Assembly: GCA_964432205.1 (NCBI GenBank)
Contig: CAYSMK010000005.1
Location: 1-64,000, forward strand
DNA from: Geomobilibacter sp964432205
Lineage (GTDB): Bacteria; Desulfobacterota; Desulfuromonadia; Geobacterales; DSM-12255
DNA length: 64,000 nucleotides
Reading direction: 5' to 3'
Numbering within the stretch: position 1 is the stretch's first letter; each line of letters opens with the position of its first letter. A program made the translations under genes and the position numbers. Of this stretch, positions 14,626 through 23,269 are shown in pieces. The notes beneath the pieces are model-generated. The model was not told where the DNA came from. It saw only the letters and a list, made by a program, of their open reading frames with translations, and did no database searches.

Positions 14626-17253
14626 ATGACAGTTCCCCCTGCCGTGCAACACTCAACGGCCACTCCCCTTGACCCGCGCCTGGCGCAACTGCTGAACCTT
14701 CTTCAATCAGGACAGACCGGGAAGGCGATGGAGCAGGCGGAAAGCCTGTCCGTCTTCACCGAACTGAAGCCCACAGCCCGCGCCTTCTATGCCCTTGCCG
14801 CGGCCATGGAGAACGAGCGCGACAAGGCGCTGGCAGCGCTGGCCGAATTTCGGCAACCTGCCGACCTCGACCATGCGGAAGCGCTCCTCGCCGCGGGAAG
14901 CGCCTGGTTCAGGCTGGGCAGCCTGGGTACGGCAATACCGTTTCTGGTCCGCGCCCGCAAGGCCGACGAGCGTCACCCGTTGATCGCGGCCCGACTGGGG
15001 GCCTGTCTGCTGGCAGCCGGCCGGATTCCGGAGTCGCTCCCCCTGCTTGAGCAGGCGGTTGAGCTGCTGCCCAACTCCGGCGGGGCATGGCTCAACCTTG
15101 CGCGGGCGCATCTGGCCATGGGCGAGGCAGAGCAGGCGCTGGCCGCCCTGGACAAGGCCGACCCCCTGCCGGACAAGGACCCCGGACTGTACCGGATGTC
15201 GCGGGTGGAGGCGCTTTCCCGTCTGGAGCGGCACGACGAAGCGGAAGCGTTGATGCGCCAGGCCGCCGACAGCGGCGAGCAGGGAGCAACCGCGGCCCTG
15301 GTGCAGATGCTGGGGTCCAGGGGGCGGCACGACGAGGCATGGCACCTGCTGAAAGAGACGTTGGAGAAGAACCCCGACGACACCGGCCTGATGGAGCTGG
15401 CGGCCGAACTGGCCCAGGTGCGCGGCCGCTTCGGCGAGGCCGCCGGTTGGCTGAAGCGGGCACTGGAAAAGCAGCCGGAGAACTCCGGCCTCTGGGCCAG
15501 GCTGGCGCTGCTCAGCAGCAAGCGTTTGGGCGAAAGGATCGGCCGCGAGGCGGCGGACAAGGCGCTGGAGCTGACTGCCGGACAGGGAGGCCCTCCGCGG
15601 GCCCATGCCCTCACCGCCCACGCCCACCTGCTGACCGAGGGGAATGATCATGCCGGTGCGGAAGCTGTCTACCGCGAGGCACTGGAACTGGCACCGCAGT
15701 TCGTGCCGGCCCTGAGTGGCCTCGGTCACCTGCTGATGCAGCTTGGCCGGGTTGACGAGGCAACCGCGCTGTTCGAGGAGATGAAGAAGGTCGCCCCGCT
15801 CCAGGGGTGGAGCCAGCTGATCCAAGCCAGGGAACTGCCGGACGACCCACGGGTGCTGGAACAGATGGCGCTGGCCGCCCGGCGGCCGAGCCTGGAAGGG
15901 CCGGTGCAGTCCCATCTGCTCTTTACGCTCGCCTCCGCCTGGGAGAAGAAAAAGGAGTACGACAAGGCGTGGCAGTGTGCCACCGAGGCCAATGCGGCGG
16001 CACGGGAGCACCTCCAGTACCGGCCGGAGCAGCACCGCAGCAGGGTGGAACGGGAGATGGCGAGGTTCTCTGCCGAATTCATGCAGAGCCGCAACGGGTA
16101 CGGTCTGGAGAGCCGCATTCCGACCTTTGTCCTCGGCATGCCCCGCTCCGGCACCACCCTGGTTGAGCAGATCCTGGGGAGCCACAGCCGGGTGTTCGGC
16201 GCCGGCGAACTGTCCCTGGTGCCGGAACTGATCCAGAAGCTCAATGCCTGGGAGATGAAGCTGGGGACCCGGCGCAGCTATCCCGAGTGCATCGACGACC
16301 TGGGCCGGGACGAGTCGCGCCGTTTTGCCGAAAGGCACCTGGCGGAACTCCGGACCTATGCCCCCGATGCCGAGCGGATTGTGGACAAGCTCCCCCACAA
16401 CTTCGAGCATGTCGGCCTGATCAAGCTGATCTTCCCCAATGCGAAGATCCTCCACCTGAAGCGCGAGCCGCGTGACATCGCCATCTCCAACTATTTCGTC
16501 GACTACGCGGCCAAGTTCGGTGGCATGGGATTCGCCTACGACCTTTCCTGGATCGGCGAGCAGCTGGTGGATCACCAGCGGCTGATGGGCCACTGGCATC
16601 GACTATTTCCCGGCCAGATCCTCGAAGTCGATTACGACCTGCTGGTTGAGGATGTGACGGGATGGGCACACAAGATCATCGACTACCTGGAACTGCCATG
16701 GGAGGAGGGGGTGCTTTCCTTCCAGGAGCTCGACCGGGCGGTGAAGACCGCCTCGGTCTGGCAGGTGCGCCAGCCGGTCTACACCACCTCGAAGGCCAAG
16801 TGGAAACGGTTTGAAGCACATCTGGAACCGTTGGAGGCGGCCCTGGCCGAGATTCCCCCCACGCCTACCCCCCAGCCGCTCCCCCGCATCCCGGCAGGGC
16901 TCTTCCTTGACGGCATGGCCCATCTCCAGGGAGGCCGCCCAAAGGAGGCGGAAACCGCCTTCAGGACGATCCTCCTGGCGCGCCCCGCCCATGCGGCGGC
17001 CCACCAGTTCCTGGGCGCGGCCCTGTATCAACAGGGAAAGCCCGAAGAGGCGAGAAAAGAGATGCGCCGTTCGGTGGAACTGCTCGGCGCCCATCTGCAG
17101 TGGTTCGAAAACCTGCTGGCCGTGGAACGGGCGCTGGGAAACGGCGAAGAAGTGGCGAAGCTGACCGGACTCATCGAGCGCCGCCGGCAACGGGGGACCG
17201 GTGCCGGCGCTGAGACCGCTCCCGCCGCCCCAGTCGCCACCGGGGCAGCCTGA
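14626..17253 (+). CDS. TPR-repeat sulfotransferase-family protein
   Basis: An 875-residue protein if started at ATG 14626, which has GGAG eight bases upstream and lies beyond the terminator; the frame is open to a GTG at 14545. Residues 1-480 are TPR repeats. A sulfotransferase domain follows, with the PAPS 5'-phosphosulfate loop in VLGMPRSGTTLVEQIL (about 500) and the 3'-phosphate motif in LKREPRDIAISNYF (about 610). Two or three more TPR units lie at about 750-860. Its stop overlaps the next ATG (TGATG), so it belongs to the exporter operon. Such TPR-sulfotransferases often accompany type I secretion adhesins, but the acceptor is unknown; modification of the adhesin or surface glycan is an inference. 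Confidence 0.85.
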   Translation: MTVPPAVQHSTATPLDPRLAQLLNLLQSGQTGKAMEQAESLSVFTELKPTARAFYALAAAMENERDKALAALAEFRQPADLDHAEALLAAGSAWFRLGSLGTAIPFLVRARKADERHPLIAARLGACLLAAGRIPESLPLLEQAVELLPNSGGAWLNLARAHLAMGEAEQALAALDKADPLPDKDPGLYRMSRVEALSRLERHDEAEALMRQAADSGEQGATAALVQMLGSRGRHDEAWHLLKETLEKNPDDTGLMELAAELAQVRGRFGEAAGWLKRALEKQPENSGLWARLALLSSKRLGERIGREAADKALELTAGQGGPPRAHALTAHAHLLTEGNDHAGAEAVYREALELAPQFVPALSGLGHLLMQLGRVDEATALFEEMKKVAPLQGWSQLIQARELPDDPRVLEQMALAARRPSLEGPVQSHLLFTLASAWEKKKEYDKAWQCATEANAAAREHLQYRPEQHRSRVEREMARFSAEFMQSRNGYGLESRIPTFVLGMPRSGTTLVEQILGSHSRVFGAGELSLVPELIQKLNAWEMKLGTRRSYPECIDDLGRDESRRFAERHLAELRTYAPDAERIVDKLPHNFEHVGLIKLIFPNAKILHLKREPRDIAISNYFVDYAAKFGGMGFAYDLSWIGEQLVDHQRLMGHWHRLFPGQILEVDYDLLVEDVTGWAHKIIDYLELPWEEGVLSFQELDRAVKTASVWQVRQPVYTTSKAKWKRFEAHLEPLEAALAEIPPTPTPQPLPRIPAGLFLDGMAHLQGGRPKEAETAFRTILLARPAHAAAHQFLGAALYQQGKPEEARKEMRRSVELLGAHLQWFENLLAVERALGNGEEVAKLTGLIERRRQRGTGAGAETAPAAPVATGAA

Positions 17254-18521
17254 TGACTTTTGGAGTACGCACCCGGCTGCTCTGCACGGTCGTTGGTCTG
17301 CTGCTGCCCCTCCCCCTGCATGCCGAAAGCCCGCCATTGCCCAAGCCCGACGGCGTCATTGCTGCGCTGCGCCATGCAGTGGTGCTGCACCCGACGATCA
17401 GGAGCAGGCTGGCCGAGCTCAACGCCCTGGGTTTCGATCTCCAGTCGGACGAGGCGCGCCGCTATCCCTCCCTGTCGCTCCAGGCCCAGACCATGACCGA
17501 TGACCAGACGCAGGTCTTTGCCCGCCTGCAGCAGCCGCTCTGGGTCGGCGGGAGGATCGACGGCGCCATCGATCAGTCCCGGGTAAGGCTCTTGGTCGGC
17601 AAGGCGTCGCTGCTGACGCTGCAGCGCCAGGTGATGGAAGACACTGCCGCAACCTATGCGGCCTTGCAGGGGATACGGCTGCGCCTGAAAGCGGCGGAGC
17701 TGAACGTGCAGGAGCATGAAAAACTGCTGTCCCTGATCTCCCGCCGCCAGGTGGGGAGTATCGCGTCAGAGGCCGATGTGCGCCTGGCCAGGTCGCGCCT
17801 GACGCTGGCCGTGTCGCAGCGGGAGCAACTGAAAGGGGAGTTGACGCGGGCCGTAACCGACCTGCAGGCCCTGACCCAGGAACCTCTCGCAGCGGTCGAG
17901 CCAGTTCCGGAGGCACTCACGCTGCTGCCGGAGCGCGGTCGCATTGTCCCCGACATCATCGCTGCGTCGGCAACGGTGCGGCAACGGCAGTTCGAGGTGG
18001 CCGTGGCGCAGGCCGAAGCTGAACTGCGCAAGGCCGATCTGATGCCCAGCCTCTATGCCCGGCTTGATCAGGATATTTATTCGGCTAACATGAATGGATC
18101 GCAACCGGCAGAGACGCGGGCAGGGGTGGTCCTGGAAGGGAGTATCGAAGGGGTCGGCTTTTCGGGATGGAAAAGGATCAAATCGGCCGATGCCCGGGTC
18201 GATGCCGCCCGCAGGGACGTGGAGTCCGCCCGCAACGAAGCCAGACGACGGGCCCAGGCGTTGCTGGCGGAAGCGGAGTCGCTGCAGAGCGTCATGCTCA
18301 GCAACGAAGAGCTGGTCTCCGCAACGGAGGATACGCTGGCCTCGTTCATGCGGCAGTACGATGCCGGCCGAAAGAGCTGGGTCGACGTGCTGAATGCCCA
18401 GCGGGAATTGTCCGATGCCCGCCTGTCCCTGGAACAGACCAGGAGCTCGCTGCAGGAAAACAGGCTGAGGCTGGCAGTGGAACTTGGCATGCTCGATTCG
18501 ACAGCGGAGATCAAACCATGA
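17253..18521 (+). CDS. TolC-family outer membrane channel
   Basis: A 422-residue outer membrane efflux protein. It has a Sec signal peptide (residues 1-24, ending LPLHA), and the two repeated long helical hairpins expected for TolC can be seen as Ala/Leu/Arg-rich heptads at about 60-215 and 265-415. Near the end SWVDVLNAQRELSDARL is the typical TolC C-terminal helix motif. It overlaps the sulfotransferase gene by 1 bp and the ABC gene by 4 bp (ATGA), so the three are translated together. It should form the outer membrane duct for the adhesin exporter in the same operon. The LapE/AggA-type subfamily of adhesin exporters is the closest match in context. Confidence 0.9.
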   Translation: MTFGVRTRLLCTVVGLLLPLPLHAESPPLPKPDGVIAALRHAVVLHPTIRSRLAELNALGFDLQSDEARRYPSLSLQAQTMTDDQTQVFARLQQPLWVGGRIDGAIDQSRVRLLVGKASLLTLQRQVMEDTAATYAALQGIRLRLKAAELNVQEHEKLLSLISRRQVGSIASEADVRLARSRLTLAVSQREQLKGELTRAVTDLQALTQEPLAAVEPVPEALTLLPERGRIVPDIIAASATVRQRQFEVAVAQAEAELRKADLMPSLYARLDQDIYSANMNGSQPAETRAGVVLEGSIEGVGFSGWKRIKSADARVDAARRDVESARNEARRRAQALLAEAESLQSVMLSNEELVSATEDTLASFMRQYDAGRKSWVDVLNAQRELSDARLSLEQTRSSLQENRLRLAVELGMLDSTAEIKP

Positions 18522-20683
18522 CGGCTACGGAACAGTCCGGGACCACTGCTGCCCCGGCAGCACTGCTGACTGCGGCGATCGACCCCCTTGTGCTGGGGAG
18601 GTTGCTGATGAAGGCCGGGATGCCGGTTGCCAGCGGCGCACTGGCAGATGCCTGCAAGGCTGCACAACCCGAGGGGACCGAGCTCAAGCCCGCGGACCGT
18701 CTCTCCAGAATTCTCGCGGCAGTACGGAAACGGAGTGTGCAGGTAGCCCAGTTGCGCTGGGACAGGCTCGACCGGCGCCATCTGCCGGTGCTGGTCTGGC
18801 ATGAAGGGGTATGGCAGTTAGCCGATCATGGCGATGACGCACATATCCTTCTGTCCCGCGGGGGGGAAAGCGGCATGCAGCTGCCTGCCGGAGAGCTGGC
18901 AGATGCGCCGGTCTTGTGGCTGCGGGTGCCGCCGCCGGAAGCTGCGGCTGCGGAACTGCTGAAGAGCAGCGCCTCCCGGCTCCTGCTGCAGGAGGTGCTG
19001 AAGGACAGGCGCTGGATCGTGGAGGTAATGGTGGCCACACTGGTGGTGAACCTGCTGGCCGTGGCCACCTCGCTTTTTTCGATGCAGGTGTATGACCGGG
19101 TTGTGCCCACCCTTGCCTACACGACCCTCACGGCACTGGTTACGGGTATGGCGATCATCCTTCTGGTCGACTGGGCATTGAAGTTTATCCGGGCAAGGAT
19201 TCTGGACAGCAAGGCCAAGCAGGTGGACATGGCCATTTCGCAGCGCTTGTTCGAGCATGTACTTCGGCTGCGCCTGGATACGCGGCCCCGCGCTCTGGGG
19301 ACGCTGGCGGCGCAGATGAATGGCCTTGAACTGGTGCGGGGATTTTTTTCGTCAGCCATTGTCTTTGCCGTGGCCGACCTGCCGTTCTGCCTCTTCTTCA
19401 TTGCCGTGATTGCCGTCATTGGCGGCAGGGTAAGCATGGTGTACCTGGTGCTGCTGCCAGTGGCACTGACAGCCGGCTGGCTGGCGCAAAAACGGCTGCG
19501 GGAGCTGGCCCGCCAGGAGATCCAGCGGGGGCATGAACGCCACGGGCTGCTGGTCGATACGCTCCAGGGGGCGGAAACGATTCAGGCGTCCGGCGGCGGC
19601 TGGCGCTTTGCCGATACGTGGCGGGCGATCACCGCCACCATGGCCGGGTATTCGCTCAACAGCAAGCTGATCTCCAGCACCACGACAACAACGACCGGAA
19701 CCATGAGTTCCATCGCCTATATCGCGGCCATTGTCGTTGGGGTGACACGGATCGAGGCCGGCGACCTGACCACCGGCGGCTTGATTGCCTGCACCATCAT
19801 GGGTGGACGGGTGATCAGCCCGATTGCCCAGAGTGTGCAGCTGCTGGTGCAGTGGCAGCATGTCCGGGAATCGCTCTCCATGGTGAGCCGCCTGCTCGGC
19901 ATGGAAACCGACCGCCGGGACGATCAGGACCTGCTGATGCCGGAAACCTTGCCCGACAAGCTTGATTTCGAGGGGGTGCGTTTTGCCTACCCGAACTCGC
20001 CGGTCATGCGGCTGCAACTGCCGGAACTCCATTTTGCCGCCGGCGACCGGGTAGTGCTGCTGGGGCCGAACGGTTGCGGCAAATCGACCCTGCTCAAGGT
20101 GGCAGCGGGTTTGTACAAGCCGAGCGAGGGGCAGGTGCGGCTGGGCGGCGCAGACATCTGGGAGCTTGACCCCCAGGTTGTGAACGAGCGGGTCGGCTAT
20201 CTCCCCCAGGACGTCCACCTGTTCAAGGGGACACTCAGGAGCAACATGGCGCTGGGGGGAGGAGCGAGTGACGCCAAACTCCTGGAGGTGGCGCAACTGC
20301 TCGGGATTGACCGGGTCGCGGCCGACAATCCGCGCAGCATGGAGCTGGAGATCAGCGAAGGCGGCCTGGGGCTGTCGGGAGGGCAGAGACAGATGGTGGG
20401 GCTGGCCCGACTGTTCCTCGCCCGGCCCAGGGTCTGGCTGCTGGACGAGCCATCGGCATCCCTGGACATGGAGTCGGAAAACAGGATACTGGAGGCGATC
20501 CGGCAGTGGGCCCGCCCATCTGATATCGTACTGATCGCAACCCACCGGCCCCGGCTGACGACGCTTGCCAACCGGGTCATCATCATGCGGCGCGGACAGG
20601 TGGTGGCGGACGGCAAACCCGACGACGTATTGCAGCACCAGCAGCGCCGGGGGCAACGGCTGGCGCAGAAGGTGGGGGGCTGA
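18518..20683 (+). CDS. type I secretion ABC transporter (permease-ATPase)
   Basis: The inner-membrane engine of the exporter, 721 residues from ATG 18518, which overlaps the tolC-like stop by ATGA. An upstream open frame to 18167 is not needed. Residues 1-135 are a C39-peptidase-like domain without the catalytic Cys, the type used for substrate docking in RTX and adhesin exporters. Five to six membrane helices occupy 155-430. The ATPase domain has Walker A GPNGCGKST (about 516), signature LSGGQRQMVGLARLFL (about 619), Walker B VWLLDEPSAS (about 638) and the switch His in ATHRPR. It fits the LapB/LssB group of permease-ATPases for large adhesins. Confidence 0.93.
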   Translation: MTATEQSGTTAAPAALLTAAIDPLVLGRLLMKAGMPVASGALADACKAAQPEGTELKPADRLSRILAAVRKRSVQVAQLRWDRLDRRHLPVLVWHEGVWQLADHGDDAHILLSRGGESGMQLPAGELADAPVLWLRVPPPEAAAAELLKSSASRLLLQEVLKDRRWIVEVMVATLVVNLLAVATSLFSMQVYDRVVPTLAYTTLTALVTGMAIILLVDWALKFIRARILDSKAKQVDMAISQRLFEHVLRLRLDTRPRALGTLAAQMNGLELVRGFFSSAIVFAVADLPFCLFFIAVIAVIGGRVSMVYLVLLPVALTAGWLAQKRLRELARQEIQRGHERHGLLVDTLQGAETIQASGGGWRFADTWRAITATMAGYSLNSKLISSTTTTTTGTMSSIAYIAAIVVGVTRIEAGDLTTGGLIACTIMGGRVISPIAQSVQLLVQWQHVRESLSMVSRLLGMETDRRDDQDLLMPETLPDKLDFEGVRFAYPNSPVMRLQLPELHFAAGDRVVLLGPNGCGKSTLLKVAAGLYKPSEGQVRLGGADIWELDPQVVNERVGYLPQDVHLFKGTLRSNMALGGGASDAKLLEVAQLLGIDRVAADNPRSMELEISEGGLGLSGGQRQMVGLARLFLARPRVWLLDEPSASLDMESENRILEAIRQWARPSDIVLIATHRPRLTTLANRVIIMRRGQVVADGKPDDVLQHQQRRGQRLAQKVGG

Positions 20684-20684
20684 T

Positions 20685-21863
20685 ATGCCGCAGATGTCCG
20701 AACACCATGGTACGGGAACCGATCTGCGGGGGCATTCGTTGGTGCTGTGGGTGCTTGTCATCGCCCTGGTCGTGGCAGTGGGATGGGCTTCCCGCTATCG
20801 CATCGACCAGACCGCGCGTGGTCTTGGCACGGTCATCGCCAGCAGTCGGGTACAGGTTATCCAGGCGGTGGACGGCGGGGTGCTCGAATCCCTGAAGGTA
20901 AAGGAAGGAGACCGGGTCAGGGCGGGACAGATACTTGCGGTCCTGGACCAGACCAGGTTTTCCGCTGCCGTGAAGGAGCTTGACGCCCGCCTGGCCGCGC
21001 TGCTGGCCCAGGCCGCCCGCCTCCGGGCGGAAGTGACCAATGCCCCTGACATCAGATTTCCACCCGGCGTGGCGAGGTTTCCCGAGATCGTCCGGGTGCA
21101 GCAGGCGCTGTTCACCCAGAAGCGGCAGAGCCTGGAGGAGGAGCTGCGGACATTGACCGTGGCGGTGAACCTGGCCCGGGAAGACGCACGGCTGGTGAAC
21201 CAGCTGGCGAAAACCGGCGACGTGAGCCGCTCCGAAGTGATCAGGGTAGAACGGGCGCTGAACGATGCCGAGGCCCAGCTGATCAACCGCAGGAACAAGT
21301 ATTACCAGGACGCCCGCGTCGAACTGGCCAAGACCGAGGATGACATCGGCCAGAACGATCAGGTGCGTACCCAGCGTGCCCAGCAGCTCGACGACAGTGT
21401 CCTCAGGGCGCCGGTTGCCGGGATCGTGAAGAACGTGCGGGTCACCACCCAGGGGGGCGTGCTCAAGGGTGGCGAGGAACTGCTGCAGATCGTCCCCCTT
21501 GACGATACCCTGATCGTTGAAACCAAGATGCGGCCGGCGGATATCGCCTTGCTGAAGCAGGGTCTTCCTGCCGCCATCCGTTTCGACGCCTTCGACTATA
21601 CGGTCTACGGCGCCGTCGACGGAACGGTGTCCTATATCAGCGCCGACACCCTCAGGGAAGAGACCAAAGGTGGCGAGCAGACCTATTACCGGGTGCATGT
21701 CGTAACCACTGCCAATCCGGTAAAAACCAGAACCGGCCGTACGGTGGACATTTTGCCCGGCATGACCGCCCAGGTCGATATCCGTACCGGCGACAGGACC
21801 GTCCTCGAATACCTCCTGAAACCGCTACGCAAGACCCTGACCGAATCGATGGGAGAGCGCTGA
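20685..21863 (+). CDS. HlyD-family membrane fusion protein
   Basis: The periplasmic adaptor of the type I exporter, 392 residues from ATG 20685, one base after the ABC stop codon; the frame is open to 20565 but that part overlaps the ATPase. A single N-terminal membrane anchor (about 16-36, VLWVLVIALVVAVGWAS) is followed by the split lipoyl domain (VIQAVDGGVLESLKVKEGD and later DDSVLRAPVAGIVKNV), a long alpha-hairpin (about 90-235) and a beta-barrel ending with LPGMTAQVDIRTG. It completes the ABC-MFP-OMP set. It ends the operon; the next gene is convergent. Confidence 0.93.
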   Translation: MPQMSEHHGTGTDLRGHSLVLWVLVIALVVAVGWASRYRIDQTARGLGTVIASSRVQVIQAVDGGVLESLKVKEGDRVRAGQILAVLDQTRFSAAVKELDARLAALLAQAARLRAEVTNAPDIRFPPGVARFPEIVRVQQALFTQKRQSLEEELRTLTVAVNLAREDARLVNQLAKTGDVSRSEVIRVERALNDAEAQLINRRNKYYQDARVELAKTEDDIGQNDQVRTQRAQQLDDSVLRAPVAGIVKNVRVTTQGGVLKGGEELLQIVPLDDTLIVETKMRPADIALLKQGLPAAIRFDAFDYTVYGAVDGTVSYISADTLREETKGGEQTYYRVHVVTTANPVKTRTGRTVDILPGMTAQVDIRTGDRTVLEYLLKPLRKTLTESMGER

Positions 21864-21896
21864 TGAAGTGCCGGGACCTGACCGGACCCAGCAGAA

Positions 21897-22601
21897 TCAC
21901 TTCTTCTGCGCCTCGCCGGTCATCGGCACGAACGCCACCCCACCCAGCTGCTCCACGCTGAGCCGCTCACCCTTTCTGGTCACCAGGGTGAGGGTCTGGC
22001 TGAAGACCGTGCTGCCGAGGGGGAGAATCAGCCGTCCCCCGTCCTTCAGCTGCCTGATGAGCGGCGGCGGAATGTGGTTGGCCGCGGCGGTGATGATGAT
22101 CGCGTCGAACGGCGCCTGCTCTCGCCACCCGAAATAGCCGTCAGCGTATCGCACCTGCACGTTCCGGTAGCCGAGCCCGGCCAGTCGCTGTTTCGCCAGG
22201 TCGGCCAGGGGCTTGCGGATTTCGATGGTAAACACCTCCCGTACCAGTTCCGCCAGCACCGCCGCCTGGTAGCCGGAGCCGGTGCCGATCTCCAGCACCC
22301 GGTCGCCGGGCTTCAGCCGGAGGGCCTCGGTCATCAGGGCCACCACGTAAGGCTGGGAGATGGTCTGCCCCTCGTCGATGGGAAGCGGATGGTCGGCGTA
22401 GGCCTGCGCCCTCTGCCGTTCGGCCACAAACAGGTGTCTCGGCACCCGCCCCATCACCTCCAGCACCCGCCGGTCGCTCACCCCCCGCCCCTTGATGTCG
22501 TGCTCCACCATGGCCTGCCGCCTGGCAAAGAATGGGTCGGCGGCGGGAACGCCGCTAGCGAGGGCGAGCAGGACACTCCCGAGAACAATCGCACGTTTCA
22601 T
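21897..22601 (-). CDS. pcm: protein-L-isoaspartate O-methyltransferase, exported form
   Basis: PCMT methylates abnormal isoaspartyl residues of aged proteins with S-adenosylmethionine so that they can be repaired. The 234-residue protein carries the SAM motif VLEIGTGSGYQAAVL (near 100) and the family motifs GRGVSDRRVLEVM and YADHPLPIDEGQTISQPYVV. Unlike cytosolic PCMT it begins with a signal peptide (MKRAIVLGSVLLALASGVPAA), so it probably acts in the periplasm. That is sequence-based; how SAM would reach it there is not clear. It is transcribed just downstream of the thioredoxin gene, with 31 bp between them, which fits an envelope protein-repair theme. Confidence 0.9.
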   Translation of the reverse strand: MKRAIVLGSVLLALASGVPAADPFFARRQAMVEHDIKGRGVSDRRVLEVMGRVPRHLFVAERQRAQAYADHPLPIDEGQTISQPYVVALMTEALRLKPGDRVLEIGTGSGYQAAVLAELVREVFTIEIRKPLADLAKQRLAGLGYRNVQVRYADGYFGWREQAPFDAIIITAAANHIPPPLIRQLKDGGRLILPLGSTVFSQTLTLVTRKGERLSVEQLGGVAFVPMTGEAQKK

Positions 22602-22632
22602 GCTCTCTCCCGATCATCTGTATCTGCCGGCA

Positions 22633-23082
22633 TCAGGATGTCAACTGCCGACGCACCCAGGCCACCACGGCCTCGACCGGCTGTGCTCCGGCGAGCTCTG
22701 CCACGGATCTGCCGTTTTGCAGCAGCATGACGACCGGAATGCCGCGCACCCCGAACCGGCTGGCCAGGGCCGGATTATCCTGGGTATTGACCTGGACGAC
22801 CGCCGCCGTCCCCGCCAGTCTTTCCGCTACGGTTCGCACCGCCGGTGCGAAGGAGACGCAGTGCGGTCACCAGGGGGCCCAGAACTCGGCCAGGATCGGT
22901 CCGGGATAGTTTCGGACGAAGTCATCGAAGGTACGATCGGTCAGCTGTTGCGGATGGCAGTACATGGGCGGCAGCACGGCATGGCAGCTGCCGCAGCGAC
23001 CCCTCTTCCCCTCCTTGTCGGCAGGCACCCGGTTGGCCGTGCCGCACGAGGTACAGGTAATGGTGTGAATCGTTTCCGGCAT
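22633..23082 (-). CDS. thioredoxin (Trx2-like) with selenocysteine active site
   Basis: Read through one in-frame TGA (22867-22869), this is a 149-residue thioredoxin with an N-terminal zinc ribbon, like TrxC. The start is ATG 23082, behind GGAGG. The ribbon has CTSC and CGSC (about 9-35), then the thioredoxin fold with FWAPW, the TGA, PHC, and the cis-Pro loop GIPVV. The TGA sits exactly where the first Cys of WCGPC belongs, giving W-U-P-H-C. Both halves share one frame, and 15 nt after the TGA lies a perfect 8-bp hairpin. I therefore read it as selenocysteine, not as a broken gene. It should reduce disulfides in the cytoplasm. Ordinary gene calling would split it in two. Confidence 0.88.
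22833..22851 (-). promoter_or_regulatory. SECIS-like hairpin of the thioredoxin mRNA
   Basis: In the mRNA sense it reads TTCGCACC, loop GGC, GGTGCGAA: an uninterrupted 8-bp stem starting 15 nt after the UGA. Bacterial SECIS elements sit immediately 3' of the UGA inside the coding region with a small G-containing apical loop, as here. SelB binding is inferred. Confidence 0.75.
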
Positions 23083-23269
23083 ATCGTTTCCCTCCGGCCT
23101 GGGCGTTGTCAGTTCACCCGGGACTCCTTCCCCATCCATTCATCACCAAGGGTACCGCATCAACATTGAAGCGCAAATCACGTTTGGTTGCGCCGGCCTG
23201 ACAGGCGGGCCGTTGTAATTAATGCAATTTGAATTAATATTTCTGCATCTCTCTCTACGGAGGTACTGC

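Noticed and set aside
14707..16599. A 630-codon minus-strand frame across the sulfotransferase gene
   Set aside because: High GC gives long antisense frames; the plus strand has clear TPR and sulfotransferase motifs.
19352..20761. A 469-codon minus-strand frame across the ABC exporter
   Set aside because: The sense strand has all ABC motifs; the antisense product is His/Gln/Pro-rich with no domain.
22840..22869. The thioredoxin TGA as a real nonsense mutation
   Set aside because: The TGA replaces exactly the first catalytic Cys, the downstream frame is conserved and a SECIS-like hairpin follows, so decay is the less likely reading.
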